This document shows positions 1 to 7,792 of a stretch of 64,000 nucleotides of DNA, in pieces; position 1 is the stretch's first letter, and each line of letters starts with the position of its first letter. The stretch covers positions 1 through 64,000 of the forward strand of contig JAFYZW010000006.1 in assembly GCA_017548545.1 (NCBI GenBank). Direction: 5' to 3'. Both the position numbers and the translations under genes were made by a program. Below the pieces are notes generated by a model. It did no database searches. It saw only the letters and a program-made list of their open reading frames with translations, and had not been told where the DNA came from. Source of the DNA: Bacteroidales bacterium. Lineage in GTDB: Bacteria; Bacteroidota; Bacteroidia; Bacteroidales; UBA3663.

Positions 1-31
1 ATCCTGAGCCAGGATCAAACTCTTCGTTGTA
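1..31 (-). rRNA. rrs: 16S ribosomal RNA, 5' end (partial)
   Basis: The reverse complement of the first bases contains the universal 16S 5' primer site AGAGTTTGATCCTGGCTCAG, preceded by ACAACGA as in Bacteroidales 16S genes. Only about the first 30 nt of the gene are here; the rest lies beyond the left edge. The exact mature 5' end is an estimate. Confidence 0.95.
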
Positions 32-193
32 CTTTGTATCGTTTGTTTGATGCTGGCAATTCAAATCCTATAAAAGGAAATTGACTTAAGCTCGTAGTTG
101 GTTTGACCAACTTCTTACTTGTACTACTTGCTATTCTATCAATCTTCAGTGTTTCAAAGAACATTGTTGCCCGTTTTTTTAGGGCAGCGGGTG
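32..193 (-). other. 16S rRNA leader region
   Basis: Transcribed leader between the rRNA promoter and the 16S 5' end. It holds no ORF. A short GC stem around 168-190 (GGGC/GCCC flanking a T-run) lies close to the promoter and may be part of the leader processing or antitermination structure; that role is inferred. Confidence 0.55.
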
Positions 194-225
194 CAAAGGT
201 ATAGCGTTTTTATGTACGCACCAAA
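194..225 (-). promoter_or_regulatory. rRNA operon promoter (Bacteroidales type)
   Basis: On the minus strand the -7 box reads TACCTTTG (194-201), matching TAnnTTTG, and a TTTG -33 element lies at 222-225 with about 20 bp between them. This is the Bacteroidales primary-sigma consensus and points toward the 16S gene. Confidence 0.75.
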
Positions 226-242
226 TAATTTGATGAAAATCG

Positions 243-286
243 TCAAAAAAAATGCCAAATAGGTTCTTTTGGATTCTATTTGGCAT
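243..286 (-). terminator. Rho-independent terminator of the rsmI-walJ-HIT operon
   Basis: A perfect 11-bp stem (ATGCCAAATAG at 252-262 with its complement at 276-286) is followed on the minus strand by a run of eight T. It sits just downstream of the HIT gene stop and separates that operon from the rRNA promoter. Confidence 0.85.
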
Positions 287-330
287 GTTCGGTTAGCAGC
301 AAAGGCTGGAATTAAGGGTAAAAATGGGTA

Positions 331-756
331 TTAAAGATTCGCCTTGATTGCATCGATGAGTTCCTGGTATTCGGCATCGGAAAGATAGACCTTGCCGGGA
401 TTCATCTGGAATACGCCACCATAATCGGGACCATCGACATACTTGGGAGCAAGATGGAAATGGAGATGGCTGAGCTTGTCGCTATAAGCGCCATAGTTAA
501 TCTTCTCTGGATTGAATGCACGCTGCATGGCGCGGGTTGCCTGTGCCACATCGGCCATAAAGTCGTTACGCTGCTGATCGTTGAGCTCGTTGAGGTCATT
601 GACATGATGATCGTAACTAACGAGGCAACGTCCACGGTAGGTCTGCTCCTTAAAAAGGAAGAGACGGGACACACGAAGGTGGCAAATCTCGATCATAAGA
701 TTGTGCAAGGTCTCATTGTTGGTACAATAGAGACAGTTTTTGGGATCGCTGTACAT
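331..756 (-). CDS. HIT family protein (nucleotide hydrolase/transferase)
   Basis: 141-residue protein of the histidine-triad superfamily. The catalytic signature HLHFHLAP (HxHxH) is intact near residues 97-104, and an N-terminal CxxC-containing segment (CLYC) could hold zinc as in some HIT proteins. HIT enzymes hydrolyse nucleoside phosphoramidates or dinucleoside polyphosphates; which substrate applies here cannot be told. It is the last gene of a minus-strand operon, 23 bp after the walJ-like gene, and is followed by a strong terminator. Start chosen at the ATG at 756. Confidence 0.85.
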   Translation of the reverse strand: MYSDPKNCLYCTNNETLHNLMIEICHLRVSRLFLFKEQTYRGRCLVSYDHHVNDLNELNDQQRNDFMADVAQATRAMQRAFNPEKINYGAYSDKLSHLHFHLAPKYVDGPDYGGVFQMNPGKVYLSDAEYQELIDAIKANL

Positions 757-779
757 AGTTGAAGGGTATTTATGTGAGA

Positions 780-1652
780 TTAATCGAAATCAATTTCAAG
801 CTGGATAGGTGGTGGGGGTGGATTATGCTGTGGGTCGAAATCATAGACCAAGGAGGGGCTGTTGCGGAGCAACACGCTGAGAACGACATCCTGCCCTACC
901 CTTACACCTTCGCTTTGAAGTGCTCGGGCTGCAGTACGATAAGCCAGATCGGGATCGTTGTTCTCGGCACTGAGGTGACAAAGGAAAAGGTGACGAATCG
1001 AAGGATGCCAAACATCGTGGATGAGTTCGGCGCACTCTTTATTGCTCATGTGACCGCCTTCGCCTCGCACTCGCTTCTTGAGATAGGCGGGATAAGGTCC
1101 ATCCATCAGCATGTTGATATCATGATTGGATTCGACGACAAGATGATCGGCGAGAGAGAGGTAATGGCGGATGTCGGGAGTGACATAACCCACGTCGGTG
1201 GCCAGACAGAAACGCACCACCTCGTTGCCGTCACCGTATTCGATGAAATACCCGACATTGTCGGTAGAGTCATGTGGCACGGTAAAGGCCGTCACGCGGA
1301 ATTGGGTACCTGGGATATAGAAGGGCGTGTCGCGTTCGATATTTCGACGAGAGGCATTGGTTAACTTCTTTGCCATCCCATAGTTGTGTTCCATACCCAG
1401 ATGCACCTCCTTTGTCGTATAGACTGGAATATGATAGAGTTCGCCCAAGCTACCGGCCGAACGTATGTGGTCGGTATGATCGTGGGTAACGAGCAAGGCC
1501 ATGATCTTCCCGAAGGACAGGCCATTCTCACGCAACACCTTCTGAATAGTACGCACAGGGATACCTGCATCAATCAGTATAGCGTGCTGGTCGGTGCCGA
1601 GATAATAGCAGTTGCCGCTGCTTCCACTCGAAAGGCTCAAGAATTTTAACAT
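780..1652 (-). CDS. MBL-fold metallo-hydrolase, WalJ/YycJ type
   Basis: 290 residues, metallo-beta-lactamase fold. The N-terminus LSSGSSGNCYY is diagnostic of the YycJ/WalJ subgroup and the metal motif THDHTDH is present (about residues 56-62), with further metal-site histidines downstream (VPHDSTD, ESNHD, GHMSN, LCHLS). Related proteins are nucleases or phosphodiesterases of the cytoplasm; in Firmicutes WalJ goes with the WalRK cell-wall regulon, but no such kinase is here. It sits between the rsmI-like gene (29 bp upstream) and the HIT gene, so probably one transcript. The C-terminus has a short polyproline run of unknown meaning. Confidence 0.85.
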   Translation of the reverse strand: MLKFLSLSSGSSGNCYYLGTDQHAILIDAGIPVRTIQKVLRENGLSFGKIMALLVTHDHTDHIRSAGSLGELYHIPVYTTKEVHLGMEHNYGMAKKLTNASRRNIERDTPFYIPGTQFRVTAFTVPHDSTDNVGYFIEYGDGNEVVRFCLATDVGYVTPDIRHYLSLADHLVVESNHDINMLMDGPYPAYLKKRVRGEGGHMSNKECAELIHDVWHPSIRHLFLCHLSAENNDPDLAYRTAARALQSEGVRVGQDVVLSVLLRNSPSLVYDFDPQHNPPPPPIQLEIDFD

Positions 1653-1682
1653 ATCTGCGCGTACATTATATAATAATATACA

Positions 1683-2420
1683 TCATTTGTAGATCAAAAA
1701 GATGGCGGGACTACGCGGCACCAACCTTTGCCGCTCTTCGTCGGTGCGAGCAATGCCAAGCAACTTCTTCCATTCGCTTACGGTGCGGGTATGAATTGTC
1801 TCGTCAGGACACGTGATATCAGCTGCCAGAGAAATACGGGTCTGAGGACGCAATGTCTGTAGCAACGTCTGCATCATCTTAAGGTTGCGATACGGTGTCT
1901 CGATGAACAGTTGCGTCTGGTTTTCGCCATAGACACGCGCCTCCAATTGCTTGAGACGCTGAATGCGCTGTCCTTCGTCGATGGGCAGATAACCATGGAA
2001 GGCGAAACTTTGCCCATTGAAACCCGATGCCATCACGCTGAGGATAATGCTCGAAGGACCCACCAACGGAACGACACGAAGACCACATCGTTGGGCAATG
2101 GCCACCACGTCGGCTCCGGGGTCAGCTACTGCCGGACAACCAGCCTCACTGATGATGCCAACAGGCTCCCCCTTTCGAAGAGGATTGAGATAGGCATCGA
2201 TGAGCTTGCGGTCGGTATGCTGGTTGAGTTCGCTGAATTGAAGCGAGTCGATGTCGATGGTGGGCTCGACCTTCTTTAGGAAACGTCGTGCCGAACGGAC
2301 ATTCTCAACGATGAAATGCCTAATTCCCACGATTACTTGTCGGTTGTAGGTTGGCAGCACCTGATCGATGGGAGTGTCACCGAGGGTGACGGGTATCAAA
2401 TAGAGAGCAGGCTCGAGCAT
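1683..2420 (-). CDS. RsmI-type SAM-dependent methyltransferase
   Basis: 245 residues of the tetrapyrrole-methylase superfamily. Recognisable RsmI-type motifs are SEAGCPAVADPG (the usual DAGTPxxxDPG position) and GPSSIILSVMASG followed by FAFHGYLP. RsmI 2'-O-methylates C1402 of 16S rRNA; the Bacteroidales version is shorter than the E. coli enzyme (286 aa), so I call the family rather than the exact reaction. The ATG at 2420 starts directly with the conserved LYLIP strand; an open frame continues 30 codons upstream but lies in the promoter region. First gene of the operon with walJ and HIT. Confidence 0.8.
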   Translation of the reverse strand: MLEPALYLIPVTLGDTPIDQVLPTYNRQVIVGIRHFIVENVRSARRFLKKVEPTIDIDSLQFSELNQHTDRKLIDAYLNPLRKGEPVGIISEAGCPAVADPGADVVAIAQRCGLRVVPLVGPSSIILSVMASGFNGQSFAFHGYLPIDEGQRIQRLKQLEARVYGENQTQLFIETPYRNLKMMQTLLQTLRPQTRISLAADITCPDETIHTRTVSEWKKLLGIARTDEERQRLVPRSPAIFLIYK

Positions 2421-2458
2421 GAGACGGTGATAGTTGTAAATTATCCTTAATTTTTGTG

Positions 2459-2489
2459 CAAAATTACGGAAAAAATTTGGTATTACAAA
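2459..2489 (-). promoter_or_regulatory. Promoter for the rsmI-walJ-HIT operon
   Basis: Minus-strand -7 box TAATTTTG at 2459-2466 with a TTTG at 2486-2489, spacing 19 bp, about 40 bp upstream of the chosen rsmI start. It also supports the start at 2420 because it lies inside the longer open frame. Confidence 0.6.
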
Positions 2490-2544
2490 AAATAATCCCG
2501 ATTTTTGCAATGATTTTTAGCATTATTATCAAAAACGATTGAAT

Positions 2545-3945
2545 ATGATCCTTCCCGAGGCCTTTATAGAAGACATCAAACCTTATCTGCCCGTGCAGGA
2601 ACTCAAACTGTTTGTCCATGCGCTGAGCCACAGCGAACAGACAACCAGCATAAGGTTCAATCGTGCAAAATACACCGGCAGGACGGGGCTACCCATCGGA
2701 TGGAATAGCGAGGATGGCGTGTATCTGGACGAGAGACCGAACTTCACTCTCGACCCTTTGATGCATGCGGGATGCTACTATGTGCAGGAAGCATCATCGC
2801 AGTTCGTGACGCATGTGCTGAGGTCGCTGGTCAAGGAGCCGGTGACTGCTTTGGATCTATGTGCAGCGCCTGGAGGGAAGAGTACAGCAATGCTGAGCGT
2901 ATTGCCCAAAGGAAGCCAACTGGTGAGCAACGAGATAGATCGACGTAGAGCGAGAATCCTGAGTGAGAACATCACGAAATGGGGATGGCCGAATGTGAGT
3001 GTGACATGCAATGCGCCTGCCGACTACAAAAGTCTCACCCATCTCTTCGACCTTATCCTTGCCGACGTGCCCTGTTCGGGAGAAGGCATGTTTCGCAAAG
3101 ACGAAGGCGCCATAAAAGATTGGTCGCCACAGAAAGTGAAGGAATGTGTAGCTCTTCAACGGGAGATACTCGACTCCATCTGGCCCACCTTGAAGCCTGG
3201 AGGCATCCTGGTGTACAGCACCTGCACCTTCAACGTGCACGAAGATGAGGAGATGCTCGCGTACATCTGCGAAACACAGGGAGCAGAAGCACTCGAAATA
3301 CCGACCGAAGCATCGTGGCATATCCATCCGCCGCTCATCGGCCATCATCCATGTTATCGCTTTATGCCCCACTTCACGAAGGGAGAAGGCCTCTTTATGG
3401 CTGCCGTGCGCAAAAATGGGAATGATGATGAACAGACTCATTCACACAAGGGGTTCAACAAACGAAAAAGTGTCAGCAAACCCTTTGCGAAGAACGATAG
3501 AAACAAAACCATAATTGACCTCAAGAAGATCGGCCCTACCCTCCTATCGCAACTTGATTGCGAGGCTACCATCGAGCTGACCGAGGAGGGAACTCTGCGT
3601 GCTATCCCCACAGGACACAAGGAGCTGCACGATGCGCTGATGAGCCAAGGTCTGTACCTGTTGCAAAGCGGAATTGAAATGGGCACAATAAAAGGCCGAG
3701 ATATAATCCCGGCCCATGCTTTAGCATTAAGTATCGTTCGCAAGGAGAGTGCCTTCCCCACTGTGGACATCGACCTCGATACAGCCCTCAACTATCTGCG
3801 CCACGAGGCCATTGTCCTTGATGCAGATGCGCCTACAGGCTACGTGATTGTGACTTATCAAAGTCACGCGTTGGGCTTCGTCAAGAACCTTGGCAAAAGG
3901 AGCAACAACCTGTACCCGCAGGAATGGCGCATACGCTTCGTCTGA
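2545..3945 (+). CDS. NOL1/NOP2/Sun-family rRNA cytosine-C5 methyltransferase (RsmF-like)
   Basis: 466 residues. The SAM-binding domain has the family motifs ALDLCAAPGGKSTAML and the two catalytic cysteines in VPCSGEGMF and YSTCTF. A C-terminal part (residues about 300-466) resembles the PUA-like RsmF extension. The reaction would be m5C formation in 16S rRNA. Start: the ATG at 2545; the frame opens at a TTG six bases earlier. Convergent with rdgB; the two stop codons are directly adjacent (3943-3945 and 3946-3948) with no room for a terminator. Confidence 0.88.
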   Translation: MILPEAFIEDIKPYLPVQELKLFVHALSHSEQTTSIRFNRAKYTGRTGLPIGWNSEDGVYLDERPNFTLDPLMHAGCYYVQEASSQFVTHVLRSLVKEPVTALDLCAAPGGKSTAMLSVLPKGSQLVSNEIDRRRARILSENITKWGWPNVSVTCNAPADYKSLTHLFDLILADVPCSGEGMFRKDEGAIKDWSPQKVKECVALQREILDSIWPTLKPGGILVYSTCTFNVHEDEEMLAYICETQGAEALEIPTEASWHIHPPLIGHHPCYRFMPHFTKGEGLFMAAVRKNGNDDEQTHSHKGFNKRKSVSKPFAKNDRNKTIIDLKKIGPTLLSQLDCEATIELTEEGTLRAIPTGHKELHDALMSQGLYLLQSGIEMGTIKGRDIIPAHALALSIVRKESAFPTVDIDLDTALNYLRHEAIVLDADAPTGYVIVTYQSHALGFVKNLGKRSNNLYPQEWRIRFV

Positions 3946-4560
3946 TCAGTGTTCCTTGAGGTAATCGACAAGGGCACGCACAGCCTTGCCACGATGGCTG
4001 ATGGCATTCTTCTCTTCCATCGACATCTCGGCAAAAGTAATATCATATCCACTGGGACGGAAGATGGGATCGTAACCGAAACCTTGACTTCCTGAACGTT
4101 CGGTGGTAATTTCGCCACGACAAACACCCTCGAACTCCTGCATCTTTCCATCCATCAGCAATACGATAACCGTACGGAATTGTGCCGAACGGTCCCTGAC
4201 GCGTTTCAGCTTACGAAGCAGTTTCTCGTTATTAGCCTCGCTATTGTGGTCGTAACCTTCGTCCTGGGCATATCGTGCCGATCGCACTCCAGGATCCATA
4301 CCCAAAGCACGAACCTCGAGACCGGAATCGTCGGCAAAGCAATCCACATCGTAATGTACGTTGACATACTCGGCCTTCTGCAACGCATTGCCCGCAAAGG
4401 TGGACGAGTTCTCGGGTATGTCTTCAAAGCATCCGATATCGTGCAAAGATAAGACCTCATAACGTTCGGAAACTTCAGGGCCGCAGGCTTCGAGCAGCGC
4501 CTTCACTTCGTTGATCTTGTTCGCATTGTTGGTAGCAAACACAAGTTTCCTCTTTTTCAT
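3946..4560 (-). CDS. rdgB: Non-canonical purine NTP pyrophosphatase (XTP/dITP diphosphatase)
   Basis: 204 residues, HAM1/RdgB family. Visible motifs: FATNNANKINEV (substrate loop), DDSGLEV (catalytic Asp), SARYA, GFGYDPIF and SHRGKA. It removes dITP, dXTP and ITP from the nucleotide pool by hydrolysis to the monophosphate and pyrophosphate. Last gene of the purH-mre-rod operon, 9 bp after the GH115-like gene; its stop codon abuts that of the convergent methyltransferase gene. Confidence 0.93.
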   Translation of the reverse strand: MKKRKLVFATNNANKINEVKALLEACGPEVSERYEVLSLHDIGCFEDIPENSSTFAGNALQKAEYVNVHYDVDCFADDSGLEVRALGMDPGVRSARYAQDEGYDHNSEANNEKLLRKLKRVRDRSAQFRTVIVLLMDGKMQEFEGVCRGEITTERSGSQGFGYDPIFRPSGYDITFAEMSMEEKNAISHRGKAVRALVDYLKEH

Positions 4561-4569
4561 AACAAATGA

Positions 4570-6279
4570 TTATTTAATATCGGTTAACCAGATGCGCTGC
4601 AGGAAAATGGCATCTGAGGTGGTACGCAGCACAATGTCGTGCTGGTCGATGGTTGGGTCGATGGCAAATACAAGGTCAAACACCTGCTGCGGCTTATCCA
4701 CATTCTCCTGATCGATACGGAGCAATTGGGGGTCACCCTTGTCGATCGAGATCATGCAGTTCATCCTCTTGCCATAGCTGCGTGTAGGAAGCAACCACAC
4801 ACGAAGGTGCACGCTGTCGGCCTGATAAACAAGCGGTAGGCTCAGAGCCTCGAAAGGCTCGACATGGTTGCCAAGGGCTCGTCTGCTGCGATAGAGAAGG
4901 TCGGTGCTGTCGTCTGATGGCAAGGATGACAACGATCCCACCTGCATAGGGGTCATAACATCATGTCGGTCCAACTGCATAAGACTATGATCCATGACAA
5001 TCTCAGGCATCACGACGCCTCCCAACATCTGTCGCCACTTAGGTTCGACGAGAGCAGGCAACTCCGCAGCAAGTAATGACATGCGTTGACGTCCGTCCTC
5101 CACTGCCCACTGCTTCGCGGCATCGTGCTCGACAAGTTGCATGTTGCAAAGTCGTTGCATCTGGGTAGTCATCATATTGAGTGGGTACTCAATCGTTCGA
5201 AAGAACGCATTCGTATGGTCGCTGGGAACGACCTTGTCATTCAGTTCCAACGAGAGCTGCAACTGCAGGTTCTGACATTCACCGATTGTACGACGCAGTG
5301 CCTCGAAACTATGGGGTTGGTCGGGATGAAAGGTCATGGCAAGGTCGAAATAATCGTTCCAAAGCTGTGACCAGTTGCAGTTCACACCGCTCATCTGGGT
5401 ATAGTGCAAATCCTCCAGTTCCTCGACAGAATAGGGCTCACGATAAGTTTTGATGTCCCATGCCATATCGAAGAAGAGCAATAGCTGAAGCTCTCCGCCA
5501 AGTTGATGCATCCAATGCATCTGCCATTCCTCCTTGCGGCCATAATCGAAGGCTCGAAGGCCTTCCAGCCTTATGTGTTCGGGATCATCAAGGGCAAGAC
5601 TCAGTCCGAGATAAGGCATCAATGCCGGCTTAAGCGTCCAGCGAAACACCCCCTCCGAGGCCCCACCTATCGCATTGGAAGAATCGGTTACCCCCGTGGC
5701 ACGCAAACGCAGCAGAAGTTCCTGCAAATACTTGTCATGAGGTTGAGCACCATCGAGAATCAGGGTACGGACGGGCACCGATGCCTCGAAGAGCTCCTCG
5801 TAGGCCACGCCAAGTTCATAGGCATCCATCGGCAACGCAGGAGCATCGGCCCACCAGCGGAATGGCGATACGCCCCACTGCCTGCTTAAGGTCATCAGGC
5901 CGAAAGCAGTACCCAACTCATCGCTGCCCACCACGAACAACTGTCGGCCATTGTTGTGAACCTTCAACATGAATGCCCCATGATGGTCGGCAAGCTGGTC
6001 GAAACTGATGCCTCGTATCCTGGCATATCGCTTGAGATCGGCATTATCGTAGGTGGCAACGATGATTTTCGCGTCGAAGAGGTTGTTGGCATGCACCAGA
6101 TATTCTCCGAATACCTCATGATAGTCCTGTTCGAAGAGTTGGTCAGCCCGTTCAATGGCTGTCGAGGGCACACGCTGACAGAAGAGCTTCACAACTTCAC
6201 CATGATGAATGATGAAATTGTCGGCCCATGCTGACAGGCAGACTCCGATGCCAAGAATCAAGGAAATCAGGTACTTCAT
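4570..6279 (-). CDS. GH115-like exported protein, shortened
   Basis: 569 residues from the ATG at 6279, which gives a clear signal peptide (MKYLISLILGIGVCLSAWA). The N-terminal half follows the GH115 (xylan alpha-1,2-glucuronidase) pattern: GSDELGTAFGLMTLS then GVSPFRWWADAP. A later segment EYPLNMMTTQM...KWRQML matches the helical part of GH115, and the last 100 residues look like the beta-sandwich domain (VHLRVWLLPT...SIDKGDPQ). Full GH115 enzymes are usually over 800 residues, so roughly 250 residues of the barrel region appear missing. It lies 7 bp after rodA and 9 bp before rdgB, inside the rod-shape operon, not in a polysaccharide locus. Activity is unproven; it may be a pseudo-enzyme or act on another glycan. 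Confidence 0.65.
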   Translation of the reverse strand: MKYLISLILGIGVCLSAWADNFIIHHGEVVKLFCQRVPSTAIERADQLFEQDYHEVFGEYLVHANNLFDAKIIVATYDNADLKRYARIRGISFDQLADHHGAFMLKVHNNGRQLFVVGSDELGTAFGLMTLSRQWGVSPFRWWADAPALPMDAYELGVAYEELFEASVPVRTLILDGAQPHDKYLQELLLRLRATGVTDSSNAIGGASEGVFRWTLKPALMPYLGLSLALDDPEHIRLEGLRAFDYGRKEEWQMHWMHQLGGELQLLLFFDMAWDIKTYREPYSVEELEDLHYTQMSGVNCNWSQLWNDYFDLAMTFHPDQPHSFEALRRTIGECQNLQLQLSLELNDKVVPSDHTNAFFRTIEYPLNMMTTQMQRLCNMQLVEHDAAKQWAVEDGRQRMSLLAAELPALVEPKWRQMLGGVVMPEIVMDHSLMQLDRHDVMTPMQVGSLSSLPSDDSTDLLYRSRRALGNHVEPFEALSLPLVYQADSVHLRVWLLPTRSYGKRMNCMISIDKGDPQLLRIDQENVDKPQQVFDLVFAIDPTIDQHDIVLRTTSDAIFLQRIWLTDIK

Positions 6280-6286
6280 CGGGATA

Positions 6287-7765
6287 TCAATACTTTTGGA
6301 TGCGGGTAGCATCGAGTTTCAGGAAAATGAACAGCAGGATAGTAAACGACCAAAGGCCCGAACCACCATAACTGAAGAATGGCAAAGGGATACCAATGAC
6401 AGGAACAAGGCCAATGACCATGCCCACATTGATGATGACGTGGAAGGCGAAGATGCACGCCACGCAGTATCCATAGACTTGTGCAAAAGGTGTGCGTTGT
6501 CGTTCGGCCAAGGAGATGAGTCGTGTGATAAGAACAAAGTAGAGAAAGAGTACGGCAACACAACCGATGAAGCCCTGCTCCTCACCCACCGTGCAGAAGA
6601 TGAAGTCGGTCTCCTGTTCTGGCACGAAGGCAAGTTTGGTCTGCGTGCCTTCGAGATAACCTTTGCCCAAAAGACCACCCGAGCCGATGGCGATCTTCGC
6701 CTGATTGACATTATATCCTGCGCCTTTCAAATCTTCCTTCATGCCCAACAACACCTCGATACGTCCACGCTGGTGAGGTTGCAACTTGCTGAATGCAAAA
6801 TCACAGGTGTAGAGGAATCCGACGAAGAGAACTGCGAAGACACCGACGGTGATGTAGGATTTGACCTTATGAAGCAGATAGAGGAAGGCACAATAGCCGA
6901 TGGTAAAGATGTTGATGATCCATCCTATCCAACGGTATTGGAAGGGGAAGGGCCATGTAACGAAATGATTGAGCAGGCCGAACACACCAAAGCCCAAAAA
7001 GGCCACAAGGGCCACCAATCCAGCAGCACCATAATTGTTGGCAAAGAATGCCAGCATACCGGCCACAAGGAAAGGAATGACAGTGAGCACAATGTTCTGT
7101 CCCATCAACGAGGATGGAGCAGATTCATCGGGTCCTAGCACAACCCCTTCTGGTAGCGGTTCGACACTGTATTTGATGCCCAGGACGAAAATCAGGATGA
7201 AGCAGAACCCCGCCCAAAGCACAATACCCGACATTCCCTGGCGATAGAACAACAGGATAAGTGAGAAATAGACCAGCGCCGACCCTGTCTCGTTCTGCAA
7301 GATGATGAGCAGGACGGGGAGCAACACGATGGCACTTGCTTTCGCGAAATTAGCAGGTTCGATGAACTTGAAGTTGTACCCGTTGAAAAGGTAGGCCAAC
7401 ATCAGCGCCGTGGAGAACTTACCGAATTCTGCGGGCTGAATGGAGAACGTGCCGATTTTGATCCACGAATGAGAGCCGTTGATGTTTGTGCCAATGAAAA
7501 TGGTGACAAACAGCAGGATCATCACCCCCACATATATCAAGGGCGCATAGGTCATATAGAATCGGCTGTCGAGGCAAAGAATGGCGATAATGAGGAACAA
7601 TGCCAAGCCGAACCAGACAATCTGTTTGCCCGAAGGACGACCAAAATCAAAGATCGAGGCTCCGTCGAAGTTGTAACTGGCAGCATTAATCGTGACCCAG
7701 CCCGCAAGGACCAGGATCACATAGACAATCAATGTCAGCCAATCAAAACTACGAAGGAAATTCAT
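6287..7765 (-). CDS. rodA: Rod-shape SEDS peptidoglycan polymerase RodA
   Basis: 492 residues, polytopic inner-membrane protein starting MNFLRSFDWLTLI. It carries SEDS features: HSWIKIGTFSIQPAEFGK (FtsW/RodA pore region), QNETGSALVY and the C-terminal GIPLPFFSYGGSGLWS. RodA polymerises lipid II into glycan strands together with PBP2 during side-wall growth. The protein is about 120 residues longer than E. coli RodA because of a long central loop with extra membrane segments, as is common in Bacteroidota. 27 bp downstream of mrdA. Confidence 0.95.
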   Translation of the reverse strand: MNFLRSFDWLTLIVYVILVLAGWVTINAASYNFDGASIFDFGRPSGKQIVWFGLALFLIIAILCLDSRFYMTYAPLIYVGVMILLFVTIFIGTNINGSHSWIKIGTFSIQPAEFGKFSTALMLAYLFNGYNFKFIEPANFAKASAIVLLPVLLIILQNETGSALVYFSLILLFYRQGMSGIVLWAGFCFILIFVLGIKYSVEPLPEGVVLGPDESAPSSLMGQNIVLTVIPFLVAGMLAFFANNYGAAGLVALVAFLGFGVFGLLNHFVTWPFPFQYRWIGWIINIFTIGYCAFLYLLHKVKSYITVGVFAVLFVGFLYTCDFAFSKLQPHQRGRIEVLLGMKEDLKGAGYNVNQAKIAIGSGGLLGKGYLEGTQTKLAFVPEQETDFIFCTVGEEQGFIGCVAVLFLYFVLITRLISLAERQRTPFAQVYGYCVACIFAFHVIINVGMVIGLVPVIGIPLPFFSYGGSGLWSFTILLFIFLKLDATRIQKY

Positions 7766-7792
7766 TTTTTATAAGTGAATAAATGGAGGAGT

